Part shown: one piece after another, positions 24,491 through 32,585 of the stretch | How the letters are laid out: every line of letters starts with the position of its first letter | Numbering within the stretch: position 1 is the stretch's first letter | Assembly: GCA_963800285.1 (NCBI GenBank) | Contig: CAWDAL010000008.1 | Location: 1-64,000 of the forward strand | Reading direction: 5' to 3' | DNA: 64,000 bases | Origin: DASUPK01 sp963800285 | GTDB taxonomy: Bacteria; Actinomycetota; Thermoleophilia; Solirubrobacterales; 70-9 | The notes under the pieces: generated by a model | Seen by the model: only the letters and a program-made list of their open reading frames with translations | What the model was told of the DNA's origin: nothing | The model's database searches: none | Position numbers and translations under genes: made by a program

Positions 24491-25320
24491 TCGCGCTCAC
24501 CGCGATGGCCGGAGGGCTGACGGCCGTGGCCGCTCGGGAGGCATTGATCTCCGCTCCACGCGCGGCGAGCTGGCTGCGCGTGTCGATCGCGCCCCTGCGG
24601 CGCGCCTCTCGCGAGGGCTACGCGCCGAGCGCCGAGGAGCAGCGCCGCCTCGCCCTCCTCGGCAGCGGGGCTATCGCGACGACGGCGGTGCTGATCGCGG
24701 GTCCCGGGCCGCTGGCGGTCGCTGGCGCGGCCGGCCCCTGGTGCGTCGGCGTCCTGGTCGCGGGCCGGCGCGAGCGCTACCGCCGGGCCGTGGAGCGGTC
24801 GATCCCGGATGTCGCCTCGGCCATTGCGGACGCGATCTCCGGCGGTCACTCGGTGAGGGGAGCGCTGGCGGCGGCCGCGGGGTCGCTCGAAGGCCCCTCG
24901 TCCGCGGAGCTCGCGAGGGTCGCCGCTGATCTCGAGCTGGGGGCTTCGACCTCCCAGGCTCTTTCCGCGATGCGTGCTCGCCTCGGCTCGGACCGCGTCG
25001 ACTCGCTGGCGACCGCGCTGCTCAGCCAGCAGGTCGCCGGCGGTGACGTCGCTGCGCTGATGCGCCGCCTGGCGTCGGCCGCGGCGGACCGCGACAGGGT
25101 TGCCGACGAGGCTCGTGCCGCGACCACCCAGGCCCGCTTCACCGGTCTTCTCGTGGTCGCGCTGCCCGCGGGGGCCGCGCTCTTCGCCGAGCTACTTCAG
25201 CCGGGATTCGTATCGCGTGTGCTCTCCGCGCCAGCCTCGGCGGCGATGCTGGCCGCGGCGGGCGGCCTGCAGGTGACGGGATTCGCGCTGATCCGCCGGC
25301 TCGGGAGGGCCGCGGAGTGA
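24475..25320 (+). CDS. tadB: TadB-like inner-membrane pilus platform protein
   Basis: 281 residues. Hydrophobic segments lie at the N terminus, around 60-85 and at the C terminus, with the T2SS-F domain in between (SIPDVASAIADAISGGHSVR, LARVAADLELGASTSQALSA, LLSQQVAGGDVAALMRRLA). It is the usual partner of CpaF and TadC in the Tad export platform. It overlaps both neighbours by a few bases (tadC starts 4 bases before its stop). Confidence 0.85.
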   Translation: MGAALIALTAMAGGLTAVAAREALISAPRAASWLRVSIAPLRRASREGYAPSAEEQRRLALLGSGAIATTAVLIAGPGPLAVAGAAGPWCVGVLVAGRRERYRRAVERSIPDVASAIADAISGGHSVRGALAAAAGSLEGPSSAELARVAADLELGASTSQALSAMRARLGSDRVDSLATALLSQQVAGGDVAALMRRLASAAADRDRVADEARAATTQARFTGLLVVALPAGAALFAELLQPGFVSRVLSAPASAAMLAAAGGLQVTGFALIRRLGRAAE

Positions 25321-26153
25321 CCGCGGCTCTGCTGTTCGCGGTCGTCGCGCTGGCTCTCGGGGCGGCGGCGATCGCGCAGTTGTTCCCCGGCGGCCATGAG
25401 GCCGCGAGCCGAATAGAGCCGGAATCCGGGCTACGGGCCCCGGCTTCGTGGTCGCTGGCGGCATTGGCCGACGCGCGCCTGGGCCTCTCGGCGCGCCTGG
25501 CGAGGGCCGGCCTGGCCGACCGGATCTCCGCCCAGGCCCTCCTCGCCGCGAAGCTGGGCGGCGCCGTGGCCGGGTTGCTGTGGGCAATGGTCATGGCTCC
25601 CGTCGCCCCCGGCCGCCTTGCCTGGGTGGTGGCGGTCGGGTTGCCAGCCGCGGGCTTCCTCGGACCGGACGCCTGGCTCGAGCGAAGCGCGCGCCGGCGA
25701 CTGCGCGTGCTCCGGGCCGGTCTCCCGGACGCCCTTGACCTCATCGCGGTCGGAACGGCCGCGGGACGCAGCCCGCTAGCCGGCCTCGGTGAGCTCGGTG
25801 CGGGGGAGGGGCCGCTGGCGCGGGAGCTGGCGATGCTCTCCGCCGAGAGCTCCTGCGGGCTCCCGCAGAGCGAGGCGTTCGCCTCGCTGCGCCGGCGCGC
25901 TCCGGTCCGCGAGGTGGCGGCGATGTGCGGTGTGATCGAGCGATCGCGCCGCTATGGCTCGCCCCTCGCCGATCAGCTGCGCGAGCAGGCGACTGCGCTT
26001 CGGGGCGTCCAGCGGCGCCGGATCGAGGAGCACGCCGCCCGCGCAGCGCCGAAGATTCAGCTCGCGGTGGCTCTGCTCCTGGTGCCGTCCGTGCTCCTGA
26101 TGATCGCCGCCGGATTGCTCGCCAACGTCGATCGCTTCATGGCCGGGTTCTGA
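25317..26153 (+). CDS. tadC: TadC-like inner-membrane pilus platform protein
   Basis: 278 residues with an N-terminal helix (ALLFAVVALALGAAAIAQL), a central hydrophobic pair, a T2SS-F domain (LPDALDLIAVGTAAGRSPLA, VAAMCGVIERSRRYGSPLAD, then EQATALRGVQRRRIEEHAAR) and a C-terminal helix pair ending VLLMIAAGLLANV. No pilin, prepilin peptidase or secretin gene is in the window, so the locus is partial here. It is convergent with the Ada-domain gene and touches it. Confidence 0.85.
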   Translation: MTAALLFAVVALALGAAAIAQLFPGGHEAASRIEPESGLRAPASWSLAALADARLGLSARLARAGLADRISAQALLAAKLGGAVAGLLWAMVMAPVAPGRLAWVVAVGLPAAGFLGPDAWLERSARRRLRVLRAGLPDALDLIAVGTAAGRSPLAGLGELGAGEGPLARELAMLSAESSCGLPQSEAFASLRRRAPVREVAAMCGVIERSRRYGSPLADQLREQATALRGVQRRRIEEHAARAAPKIQLAVALLLVPSVLLMIAAGLLANVDRFMAGF

Positions 26154-26369
26154 TCAAACCTCATCCGGCCGACAGCGCCGGCACGCCCGGAAGCCGTCGC
26201 TGCGTGCTGCCCCGGCGGTCAGGTAGAAGCGAACGTTCTCCCGCTTGGGCATTCGTGCCGGACATCCCGGCCGGCAGTAGATCCCCGTGGATGTGACCGC
26301 GGCGAAGAACTCGCCCGCGTAGCGCTCGTCCCGCGTCTCCATCACCCGGTAGCGATGTTCGAAGTCCAT
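26154..26369 (-). CDS. Stand-alone Ada N-terminal zinc domain
   Basis: 71 residues made only of the Ada metal-binding fold: HRYRVMETRDERYAGEFFAA, TGIYCRPGCPARMPKRENV and GFRACRRCRPDE. The four cysteines that bind zinc and take methyl groups from DNA phosphotriesters are present. Full Ada proteins continue with an AraC-type domain and often an alkyltransferase, which are absent. It may be a cut-down gene or a small independent repair sensor. Confidence 0.82.
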   Translation of the reverse strand: MDFEHRYRVMETRDERYAGEFFAAVTSTGIYCRPGCPARMPKRENVRFYLTAGAARSDGFRACRRCRPDEV

Positions 26370-26449
26370 CGGTCCTCCTCTCGGTCGGCATTCGGTGATG
26401 GAACGTGCGAGCAGATCGACGCGTGAGGCGGCCTTGGCAGAATGCGCGC

Positions 26450-26824
26450 ATGAATGATGGCGTCGAGCCGGGGATCGCCAGGCCCTCGGGGATCTCGTAT
26501 CTCCGCATCCCCGCCCCCGACCCGAAACGGGTGGCGGCCTTCTACGAGGCCGTCTTCGACTGGAAGATCGATGCCGACCGCGAAGACCCCAGCTTCCAGG
26601 ACGGCACGGGGCACGTGATCGGCCACATCCGCTCGGACATGGAGGTCTCCGGCGAAGCCGGGATCCGCCCCTACGTCTATGTCGGGAGCGTTTCCGAGAC
26701 GCTGACGCGAGTCACTGCGAACGGGGGAGAGGTCGTCACGGAGTCCTACGCCGAGGGGAACCTCTTGGTGGCCGTCTTCCGCGATCCCGCCGGCAATTTC
26801 GTCGGGGTCTGGCAGCTGGCCTGA
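26450..26824 (+). CDS. VOC family protein
   Basis: 124 residues from ATG 26450. Pattern: ISYLRIPAPDPKRVAAFYEA, VFDWKIDADREDPSFQDGTG, YVYVGSVSETLTRVTANGGE and FRDPAGNFVGVWQ. This is the single-domain VOC type often seen with dyes or small aldehydes; no activity can be assigned. It stands alone and ends just before a pair of hairpins. Confidence 0.8.
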   Translation: MNDGVEPGIARPSGISYLRIPAPDPKRVAAFYEAVFDWKIDADREDPSFQDGTGHVIGHIRSDMEVSGEAGIRPYVYVGSVSETLTRVTANGGEVVTESYAEGNLLVAVFRDPAGNFVGVWQLA

Positions 26825-26872
26825 GGAGCCGGCGGCTCCGAGCGGTCCTCTTTGCTGCAACCGGAGTTGCAG
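26825..26872 (+). terminator. Two hairpins after the VOC gene
   Basis: GGAGCC-GGC-GGCTCC (26825-26839) touches the VOC stop, and CTGCAAC-CGGA-GTTGCAG (26855-26872) follows. Together they probably isolate the dcw operon from upstream reading. A third dyad, CCGCATT-GG-AATGCGG, lies at 26923-26938. Confidence 0.5.
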
Positions 26873-27017
26873 GACCGGCCCCTTTTCGCTTCGTTTCCCA
26901 TGGTCGGCAGAGGCCGCGCAAACCGCATTGGAATGCGGAATTCAGCGCTGCCCGGCCCGGGTAGCAATTCCGTCCGACGGATCGGCTGGAATGCGGCCGC
27001 CCAATCTGTGTTGCAAA

Positions 27018-27042
27018 GTGGGACAGAGTGGGTTAGCGTGGC
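27018..27042 (+). promoter_or_regulatory. MraZ operator (three GTGGG-type direct repeats)
   Basis: GTGGG at 27018-27022, GTGGG at 27028-27032 and GTGGC at 27038-27042 are spaced exactly 10 bases apart, about 100 bases before mraZ. MraZ proteins are known to bind such TGGGN repeats with 5-base spacers upstream of their own operon, so the dcw cluster is probably autoregulated by MraZ. Confidence 0.8.
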
Positions 27043-27143
27043 AAAGCAGAGTTGGTCAATAGGGCCGGGGTGATGAGGCTCCTCCCACCTCACCACCCCG
27101 GCCCGCTCCGAACAGACCAACCACCTCCGGAGAGGGACCCACT

Positions 27144-27590
27144 TTGTCGTTTCTCGGTCAGTACGAGCACAATCTCGACGCGAAGGACCGCCTCACGGTC
27201 CCGTCGAGGTTCCGCGCGGCGCTGGCTGATGGAGTCGTTCTCGCCAAGGGGCTGGACCCCTCCGTCTGGGTGTTCGCGCCCGGCGGCTATGAGAGCTTCA
27301 CGAAGAGCTTCCTGGGCGAGACCAACCCGCTCGGCAAGCGCGGGCGCATGCTGCGCCGCCACTTCCACGGCGGCGCCTTCGACGACTCCCTGGACTCGGC
27401 CGGCCGCATCCGCCTGCCGAAGAAGCTGATCGAGCACGCCGGCCTGGGGGAGGGACCCTGCGTGATCGTCGGCTCCGACGACTGGTTCGAGATCTGGAGC
27501 GCCAAGCGCTGGGCCGAGTACGAGAAGGAGATGGATGCAGAGGTTTCCGACGTCGCGGAGAACCTCTCCGAAGAGGAGCGAGGAGGCTGA
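27144..27590 (+). CDS. mraZ: Division/cell wall cluster transcriptional regulator MraZ
   Basis: 148 residues with the two AbrB-like half-domains that define MraZ, each carrying a DxxxR motif: DAKDRLTVPSRFR near residue 12 and DSAGRIRLPKKL near residue 80. It binds repeats in its own promoter and is usually a repressor or activator of the dcw operon. The start is a TTG at 27144 with a gagaggg-type ribosome site; SFLGQYEHNLD immediately follows as in the family. It is followed two bases later by rsmH. Confidence 0.92.
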   Translation: MSFLGQYEHNLDAKDRLTVPSRFRAALADGVVLAKGLDPSVWVFAPGGYESFTKSFLGETNPLGKRGRMLRRHFHGGAFDDSLDSAGRIRLPKKLIEHAGLGEGPCVIVGSDDWFEIWSAKRWAEYEKEMDAEVSDVAENLSEEERGG

Positions 27591-27591
27591 G

Positions 27592-28596
27592 ATGGCAACG
27601 GCAACGCACCGCGTGGTGGGATCGCTGGCCGCTTCAGCGAACCTTCAGTACGTGCCCATAGAACATGAACCCGTACTCGCGACCGAGCTGATCGACGTCC
27701 TCGATCCGCGCCCGGGCGAGATCTTCGTCGACTGCACCTTCGGCGGCGGCGGCCACGCTCGCCTGATCTCCGAGCGCATCGGCCCGAAGGGCGAGCTGAT
27801 CGCCGTGGATCGCGACCCGGCCTCCGAGGAGCGCTGGAGCGAGTTCGCCGCCCACGCGCCGTCTCGCTCGCGCTTCCTGCGCGCCGACTTCGCCGCCGCG
27901 CTCGAAGGCCTGCGTGGCGAGGGGGTGCGGCCCGACGGCGTCGTCTTCGACCTCGGCATGTCCTCGATGCAGGTCGACGCCTGGGAGCGTGGCTTCTCCT
28001 ACGCCTACGACGCGCCCCTCGACATGCGGATGGATCCGACGCAGAGCCTCTCGGCCGCGACGGTCGTCAACGAATGGCCACAGGACCGTCTCGCGAACGT
28101 GATCCGCGAGCTCGGCGAGGAGCGCCGCGCGGGCTCCATCGCGCGCGAGATCACGAAGCGGCGCCCGATCGACACCACGGCCCAGCTGGTCGCCGCGATC
28201 AAGGCCGCGATTCCGCCGTCTGAGCGATTCGGGCGCGGACATCCCGCCAAGCGCAGCTTCCAGGCGATCCGGATCGCCGTGAACGGCGAGCTCGATGCCC
28301 TCGACCACGCCCTGCCACTGGCCTGGGCAATCCTGCCGACCGGCGGTCGCCTCGGCGCGATCTCCTTCCATTCTCTGGAGGACCGGCGCGTGAAGCGCTT
28401 CCTCGCCGACCGGGCCCGAGGCTGCGTCTGCCCGCCCGAGCTGCCCGTCTGCGTCTGCGGCCGCGAGCCGGAGGCCGAGCTGCTCACCAAACGCGCGATC
28501 GCGCCGGGCCCGGAGGAGATCGAGCGGAACCCGCGCGCCTCCTCGGCCCACCTGCGCGCCGCGCTCAAGATCCGCGAGGCGGAGGACGCCGGCTGA
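27592..28596 (+). CDS. rsmH: 16S rRNA (cytosine-1402-N4)-methyltransferase RsmH
   Basis: 334 residues. The SAM motif DCTFGGGGHARLI and the family opener HEPVLATELIDVL are present. Further conserved segments are GVVFDLGMSSMQVD, GHPAKRSFQAIRIAVNGELD, ISFHSLEDRRVKRFL and a C-terminal NPRASSAHLRAALK. It methylates C1402 in the ribosome decoding centre. ATG 27592 has a gagg site upstream. The stop and the next ATG overlap (TGATG). Confidence 0.93.
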   Translation: MATATHRVVGSLAASANLQYVPIEHEPVLATELIDVLDPRPGEIFVDCTFGGGGHARLISERIGPKGELIAVDRDPASEERWSEFAAHAPSRSRFLRADFAAALEGLRGEGVRPDGVVFDLGMSSMQVDAWERGFSYAYDAPLDMRMDPTQSLSAATVVNEWPQDRLANVIRELGEERRAGSIAREITKRRPIDTTAQLVAAIKAAIPPSERFGRGHPAKRSFQAIRIAVNGELDALDHALPLAWAILPTGGRLGAISFHSLEDRRVKRFLADRARGCVCPPELPVCVCGREPEAELLTKRAIAPGPEEIERNPRASSAHLRAALKIREAEDAG

Positions 28597-29351
28597 TGGG
28601 CGCCGCCGCGACGGCACGCAAGGCTCACGCCGCGCCACGCGCTGCGCCGCACCGCAAGCCGCGCAGCAAACGCCGGTCTCCGGCTCCGAGGGCGCGCGCG
28701 CGTCAGGCGCCGGCGGCCCGGCTGGTGGGGCCCGCAGTGGCCGGCGCCGCGCTCTTCCCGCAGGCCGCGGTTCGCAGCGCGGGGGCCGTCCGCGACATCT
28801 CCGACTCGACACTGATCATGCGGCTGACCCGCGGCCGTGGCTGGATCGGGGTCCTGGGCGCCCTGCTGGTCGGGATCGTCGCCCTCAACGTGATCAGCCT
28901 CAGCCTGACCGCCGGCTCCGGTCGCATCTCGCTGCAGATCGACGAGCTCAAGACCGAGATCTCCTCGCTGCACGCCCAGATCGACGAGCGGCTCTCCGCG
29001 AGCAGGGTGGAGGCCGAGGCCTCCCGGCTCGGCCTGGCGGTGCCGGACCCGAAGGCGATCACCTACCTCGACGGGAGCGATGGCAGCGCGGCGCGCCTCG
29101 CGCACCTGCTCGGCACGGACAGCTTCCTGATGGCGCCGAGTCAGCCTTCGAGCTACCCCGCGCCGGGAACGTCCTACGCCCCGGTGCCCACCACATCGAC
29201 CCCCGCGCCGACGACCACGGTGGCGCCGACCACGACGTCCGCCCCGACCGGCACGACGTCGGGCTCCGCCGGCTCCGGGAACGGCAGCGCTAGCGGCAGC
29301 GGATCGTCCTCCGGGTCCTCCGGAAGCTCAACCGGAGGCGTGGGGCTCTAG
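28596..29351 (+). CDS. ftsL: FtsL-like division protein with a long Ser/Thr/Gly tail
   Basis: 251 residues. A basic alanine/proline/arginine head of about 75 residues is followed by one membrane helix (WIGVLGALLVGIVALNVISL), a coiled coil (RISLQIDELKTEISSLHAQI to EAEASRLGL) and an outside tail of about 75 residues rich in S, T, P and G. Position between rsmH and ftsI, the single helix and the coiled coil identify it as the FtsL/septum formation protein of the operon. Both end regions are much longer than in typical FtsL. Confidence 0.78.
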   Translation: MGAAATARKAHAAPRAAPHRKPRSKRRSPAPRARARQAPAARLVGPAVAGAALFPQAAVRSAGAVRDISDSTLIMRLTRGRGWIGVLGALLVGIVALNVISLSLTAGSGRISLQIDELKTEISSLHAQIDERLSASRVEAEASRLGLAVPDPKAITYLDGSDGSAARLAHLLGTDSFLMAPSQPSSYPAPGTSYAPVPTTSTPAPTTTVAPTTTSAPTGTTSGSAGSGNGSASGSGSSSGSSGSSTGGVGL

Positions 29352-29363
29352 GAGCGCCTGGCG

Positions 29364-31022
29364 ATGCGGCTCATCGATCGCCGGCTGGGCCTCCTTCTCT
29401 GCGGTTTCTTCCTGCTCTTCTCCCTCGTGGTCCTGCGTGCGTTCTGGCTCCAGGGCGTGCAGGGCGGCACCCTCCGCGCTGAGGCCCGCAGCCAGCAGGT
29501 CACGACGGTGACCATCCCGGGCGAGCGCGGCCGGGTGCTCGACCGCAACGGCAAGGTGCTGGCGGCATCCGAGGACGCCGCGGACGTCGTCGCCACGCCG
29601 TACCAGGTGGAAAACCCCGGGCGGACAGCGGTCAAGCTCCACGACGTCCTTGGCGAGCCGACCTCCGACCTGCTCAAGTCCCTCTCCGATCGCAGCTCGG
29701 GCTTCGCCTATCTCGCGCGGAAGGTCGATCCGAACGTCGCCGCCGAGGTGAAGCAGCTCGACATCACTGGCATCTCCACCGTCCCGACCAGCAAGCGGCT
29801 CTACCCGCAGGGCGAGCTCGCCTCGCAGGTGATCGGCGCGGTCGGGACCGACAATCAGGGCCTCACCGGCCTCGAGCACTCCGAGAACAGCGTGCTGGGT
29901 GGCGCGAACGGCGAGGAGGACATCGTCCACGACGCGGTCGGTCGGCCGCTGCGGATGGAGACCGTCAAGCCCGCGAGCGTCGGCGAGGACGTCCAGACCA
30001 CCCTCGACGCGGCGATCCAGGGCAAGACCGAGGAGGCGCTCAACGAGGCGGTCAGCCACTACAGCGCCAAGGGCGGGACCGCGATCGTCATGAACCCGAA
30101 CACCGGCGAGGTCCTGGCGATGGCGAACATGCCGGGCTTCGATCCGTCGGACCTCTCCAACGCCAGCGCGAACGAGCTCGAGAACCGCGCCACCGGATTC
30201 ACCTACGAGCCCGGCTCGACCTTCAAGGCCTTCACGGTCGCCTCGGCTCTCGAGGACCACGTGGTCACCCCGAGCTCGAGCTTCTACCTGCCCTCCGAGA
30301 TTCACGTCTACGACCGGACGATCGGCGAGGCCGAGGCCCGCGGGCCCGTGACCCTGACGACGGCGCAGATCCTGGCTCAGTCCTCGAACGTCGGAGCGGT
30401 GACGATCGGCCTCAAGGAGGGCGCCGACCGCTTCTCGCAGTGGATCAACCGCTTCGGCTTCGGCCGGCCGACCGGCGTCGGCTACCCGGGCGAGGAGCGC
30501 GGCATCGTCCCCGCCCGAGACCACTACTCCGGATCCACGATGGGCAACCTGCCGATCGGCCAGGGCCTCGCTGTGACCCCGATGCAGATCGCGACCGCCT
30601 ACTCGGCGATCGCCGACGGCGGGATCCTGCGCAGCCCGACCCTGGTGAAGAGCGTCGGCGGCCAGCCGACCGACCAGAGCACCGGCCCGCATCGGGTGAT
30701 CACCCGCAGGACCGCCGCGCAGCTGCGACAGATGCTCGAGGGCGTCCTGGCGCCGGGCGGCACCGCGTCCGAGGTCAGCGTCCCGGGCTACACGCTGGCG
30801 GGCAAGACGGGTACTGCACAGAAGGTCGAGAACGGGACCTACTCCGACAGCCGCTACGTCGCCTCTTTCGTGGGCTTCGCGCCCGCCAGCCACCCCAAGC
30901 TGCTGGTCGCGGTGGTGGTCGACGAGCCGCAGTACGTGCACGTCGGCGGTCTCGTGGCCGCGCCGGTCTTCGGGCAGATCGCCGAGTTCGCGCTGCCCTA
31001 CCTGGGCATCTCGCCGCACTAG
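29364..31022 (+). CDS. ftsI: Peptidoglycan transpeptidase FtsI (penicillin-binding protein, class B)
   Basis: 552 residues. An N-terminal membrane anchor (LLLCGFFLLFSLVVLRAFWL) is followed by a dimerisation domain (PGERGRVLDRNGKVLA) and the transpeptidase with its three motifs: STFK (active serine) in YEPGSTFKAF, SSN in LAQSSNVGAV and KTGT in AGKTGTAQKVENG. It cross-links septal peptidoglycan in the divisome with FtsW. It starts 12 bases after the ftsL-like gene, and 53 bases separate it from murE. Confidence 0.93.
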   Translation: MRLIDRRLGLLLCGFFLLFSLVVLRAFWLQGVQGGTLRAEARSQQVTTVTIPGERGRVLDRNGKVLAASEDAADVVATPYQVENPGRTAVKLHDVLGEPTSDLLKSLSDRSSGFAYLARKVDPNVAAEVKQLDITGISTVPTSKRLYPQGELASQVIGAVGTDNQGLTGLEHSENSVLGGANGEEDIVHDAVGRPLRMETVKPASVGEDVQTTLDAAIQGKTEEALNEAVSHYSAKGGTAIVMNPNTGEVLAMANMPGFDPSDLSNASANELENRATGFTYEPGSTFKAFTVASALEDHVVTPSSSFYLPSEIHVYDRTIGEAEARGPVTLTTAQILAQSSNVGAVTIGLKEGADRFSQWINRFGFGRPTGVGYPGEERGIVPARDHYSGSTMGNLPIGQGLAVTPMQIATAYSAIADGGILRSPTLVKSVGGQPTDQSTGPHRVITRRTAAQLRQMLEGVLAPGGTASEVSVPGYTLAGKTGTAQKVENGTYSDSRYVASFVGFAPASHPKLLVAVVVDEPQYVHVGGLVAAPVFGQIAEFALPYLGISPH

Positions 31023-31075
31023 CGCTTGCCGCCGGAGCGCCGGTTCCGGGGGGTCGCTCCTAGAATCGCGTCGGG

Positions 31076-32585
31076 ATGGAGCTTGGCGAGCTGCTGAGAG
31101 CTGCTGGCGTCGCCGCCGACGTGCGCGGCGACTCGTCCGTGGAGATTCGCGATCTCGCCTATGACAGCCGCAGGGTGGCCGAGGGCACGCTCTTCTTCTG
31201 CTTCGCCGGCGAGAAGACCGACGGACACGACTTCGCGGCCGCGGCGGTCGAGGCCGGCGCTCGGGACTGGTCGTGGAGCGGCCGCTCGAGCTCGATGCGC
31301 CGCAGGCCAGGTGGAGGACGCCAGGGCCGCGATGGCGCCGATCGCCGCAGCCTTCAACGAGGACCCGACCTCGGAGCTCACCGTGGTCGGGATCACCGGC
31401 ACCAACGGCAAGACGACCACCGCCTTCCTCGTCCGGCACCTGCTCGAGTCCGCCGGGCGACAATGCGGCCTGCTCGGGACGGTGCGGCAGGTGGTCGGCG
31501 GCCAGGTCGAGGAGGTCGAGCGGACGACGCCCGAGGCGATCGACCTCCAGCGGACCTTCGCCCGCATGCTCGAGACGGGGGACGACGCCTGCGCGATGGA
31601 GGTCTCCTCGCACGCGCTCGTCCTGCACCGGGCCGACGCGATCGACTTCGCCGTCAAGGTCTTCACCAACCTGAGCCAGGACCACCTCGACTTCCACGCG
31701 GACATGGAGGACTACTTCGCCGCCAAGCGGATCCTGTTCATGGGGGAGGGAGGCGCTCCGCTGATCGAGCTGGAGGGCGGCATCTCGGTCGTGAACCTCG
31801 ACGACCCCTACGGCCAGCGGCTCGCCGAGGAGCTCTCGACGGGCGAAGGCGGCGACTGCATCACCTACTCGGCCGCCGGCGGCGCGGCCGACCTCAGCGC
31901 GCGCGGCGTCACCTTCGACCCGAGCGGCTCGCGCTTCCTCTGCCTGTCGCCGGAGGGCGAGATCGACGTGCAGACGCCGCTGCCCGGCGACTTCAACGTC
32001 TCCAACGCCCTCGCCGCCCTCGCCGTCGCATACGCCATGGGGATGGACCTGCCGGGGTGCGCGGCAGCCCTGGCCTCCGCCGAGCAGGTCCCGGGGCGCT
32101 TCGAATCGATCGACGAGGGCCAGCCCTTCGGGGTGATCGTCGACTACGCGCACACGCCGGATTCGCTCGAGAACGTGCTCGGGGCGGCGCGCAGGCTGAC
32201 TGGCCGAACGCTGATCTCGGTGTTCGGCTGCGGCGGCGATCGCGACACCGAGAAGCGGCCGCTGATGGGGCGGGCGGGCGCCGAGCTCTCCGACGTCGCG
32301 GTGGTCACCTCCGACAACCCGCGCTCGGAGGATCCCGAGGCGATCATCGAGCAGATTCGCGCCGGCATTCCCGAGAGCCCGCACGCCGAGGTGATCGTCG
32401 ACGTGGACCGGCGGGCGGCGATCGCCTCGGCCCTCGGCCGGGCCGAGGAGGGGGATCTCGTGGTGATCGCCGGCAAGGGCCACGAGCAGGGGCAGGAGTT
32501 CGAGGAAGGCCGGAAGATCCCCTTCGACGACCGCGACGTGGCCCGGGACGAGCTGCGCAAGCTCAAGACAGGCTCCGCGACTTGA
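31076..32585 (+). CDS. murE: UDP-MurNAc-tripeptide synthetase MurE, with two apparent single-base deletions
   Basis: The gene starts in one frame (MELGELLRAAGVAADVRGDS to AAAAVEAGAR), shifts near 31268 into a second frame (VERPLELDAPQA), and shifts again near 31315 into the frame that runs to the stop at 32585. Adding one base at each place restores a full MurE of about 500 residues. Motifs are the ATP loop GITGTNGKTTTAFL, LSQDHLDFHADM and TSDNPRSEDP, whose DNPR core marks the enzyme that adds meso-diaminopimelate. MurE is essential, so both shifts are probably sequence errors. TAGAAT 12 bases before the ATG could be a -10 box. The stop overlaps murF as TTGA. Confidence 0.88.

Noticed and set aside
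29328..32483. A 1051-residue open frame on the minus strand
   Set aside because: It is the shadow of ftsI and murE in GC-rich DNA. The composition is H/R/G/D-rich with no domain, while the plus strand encodes motif-complete enzymes.
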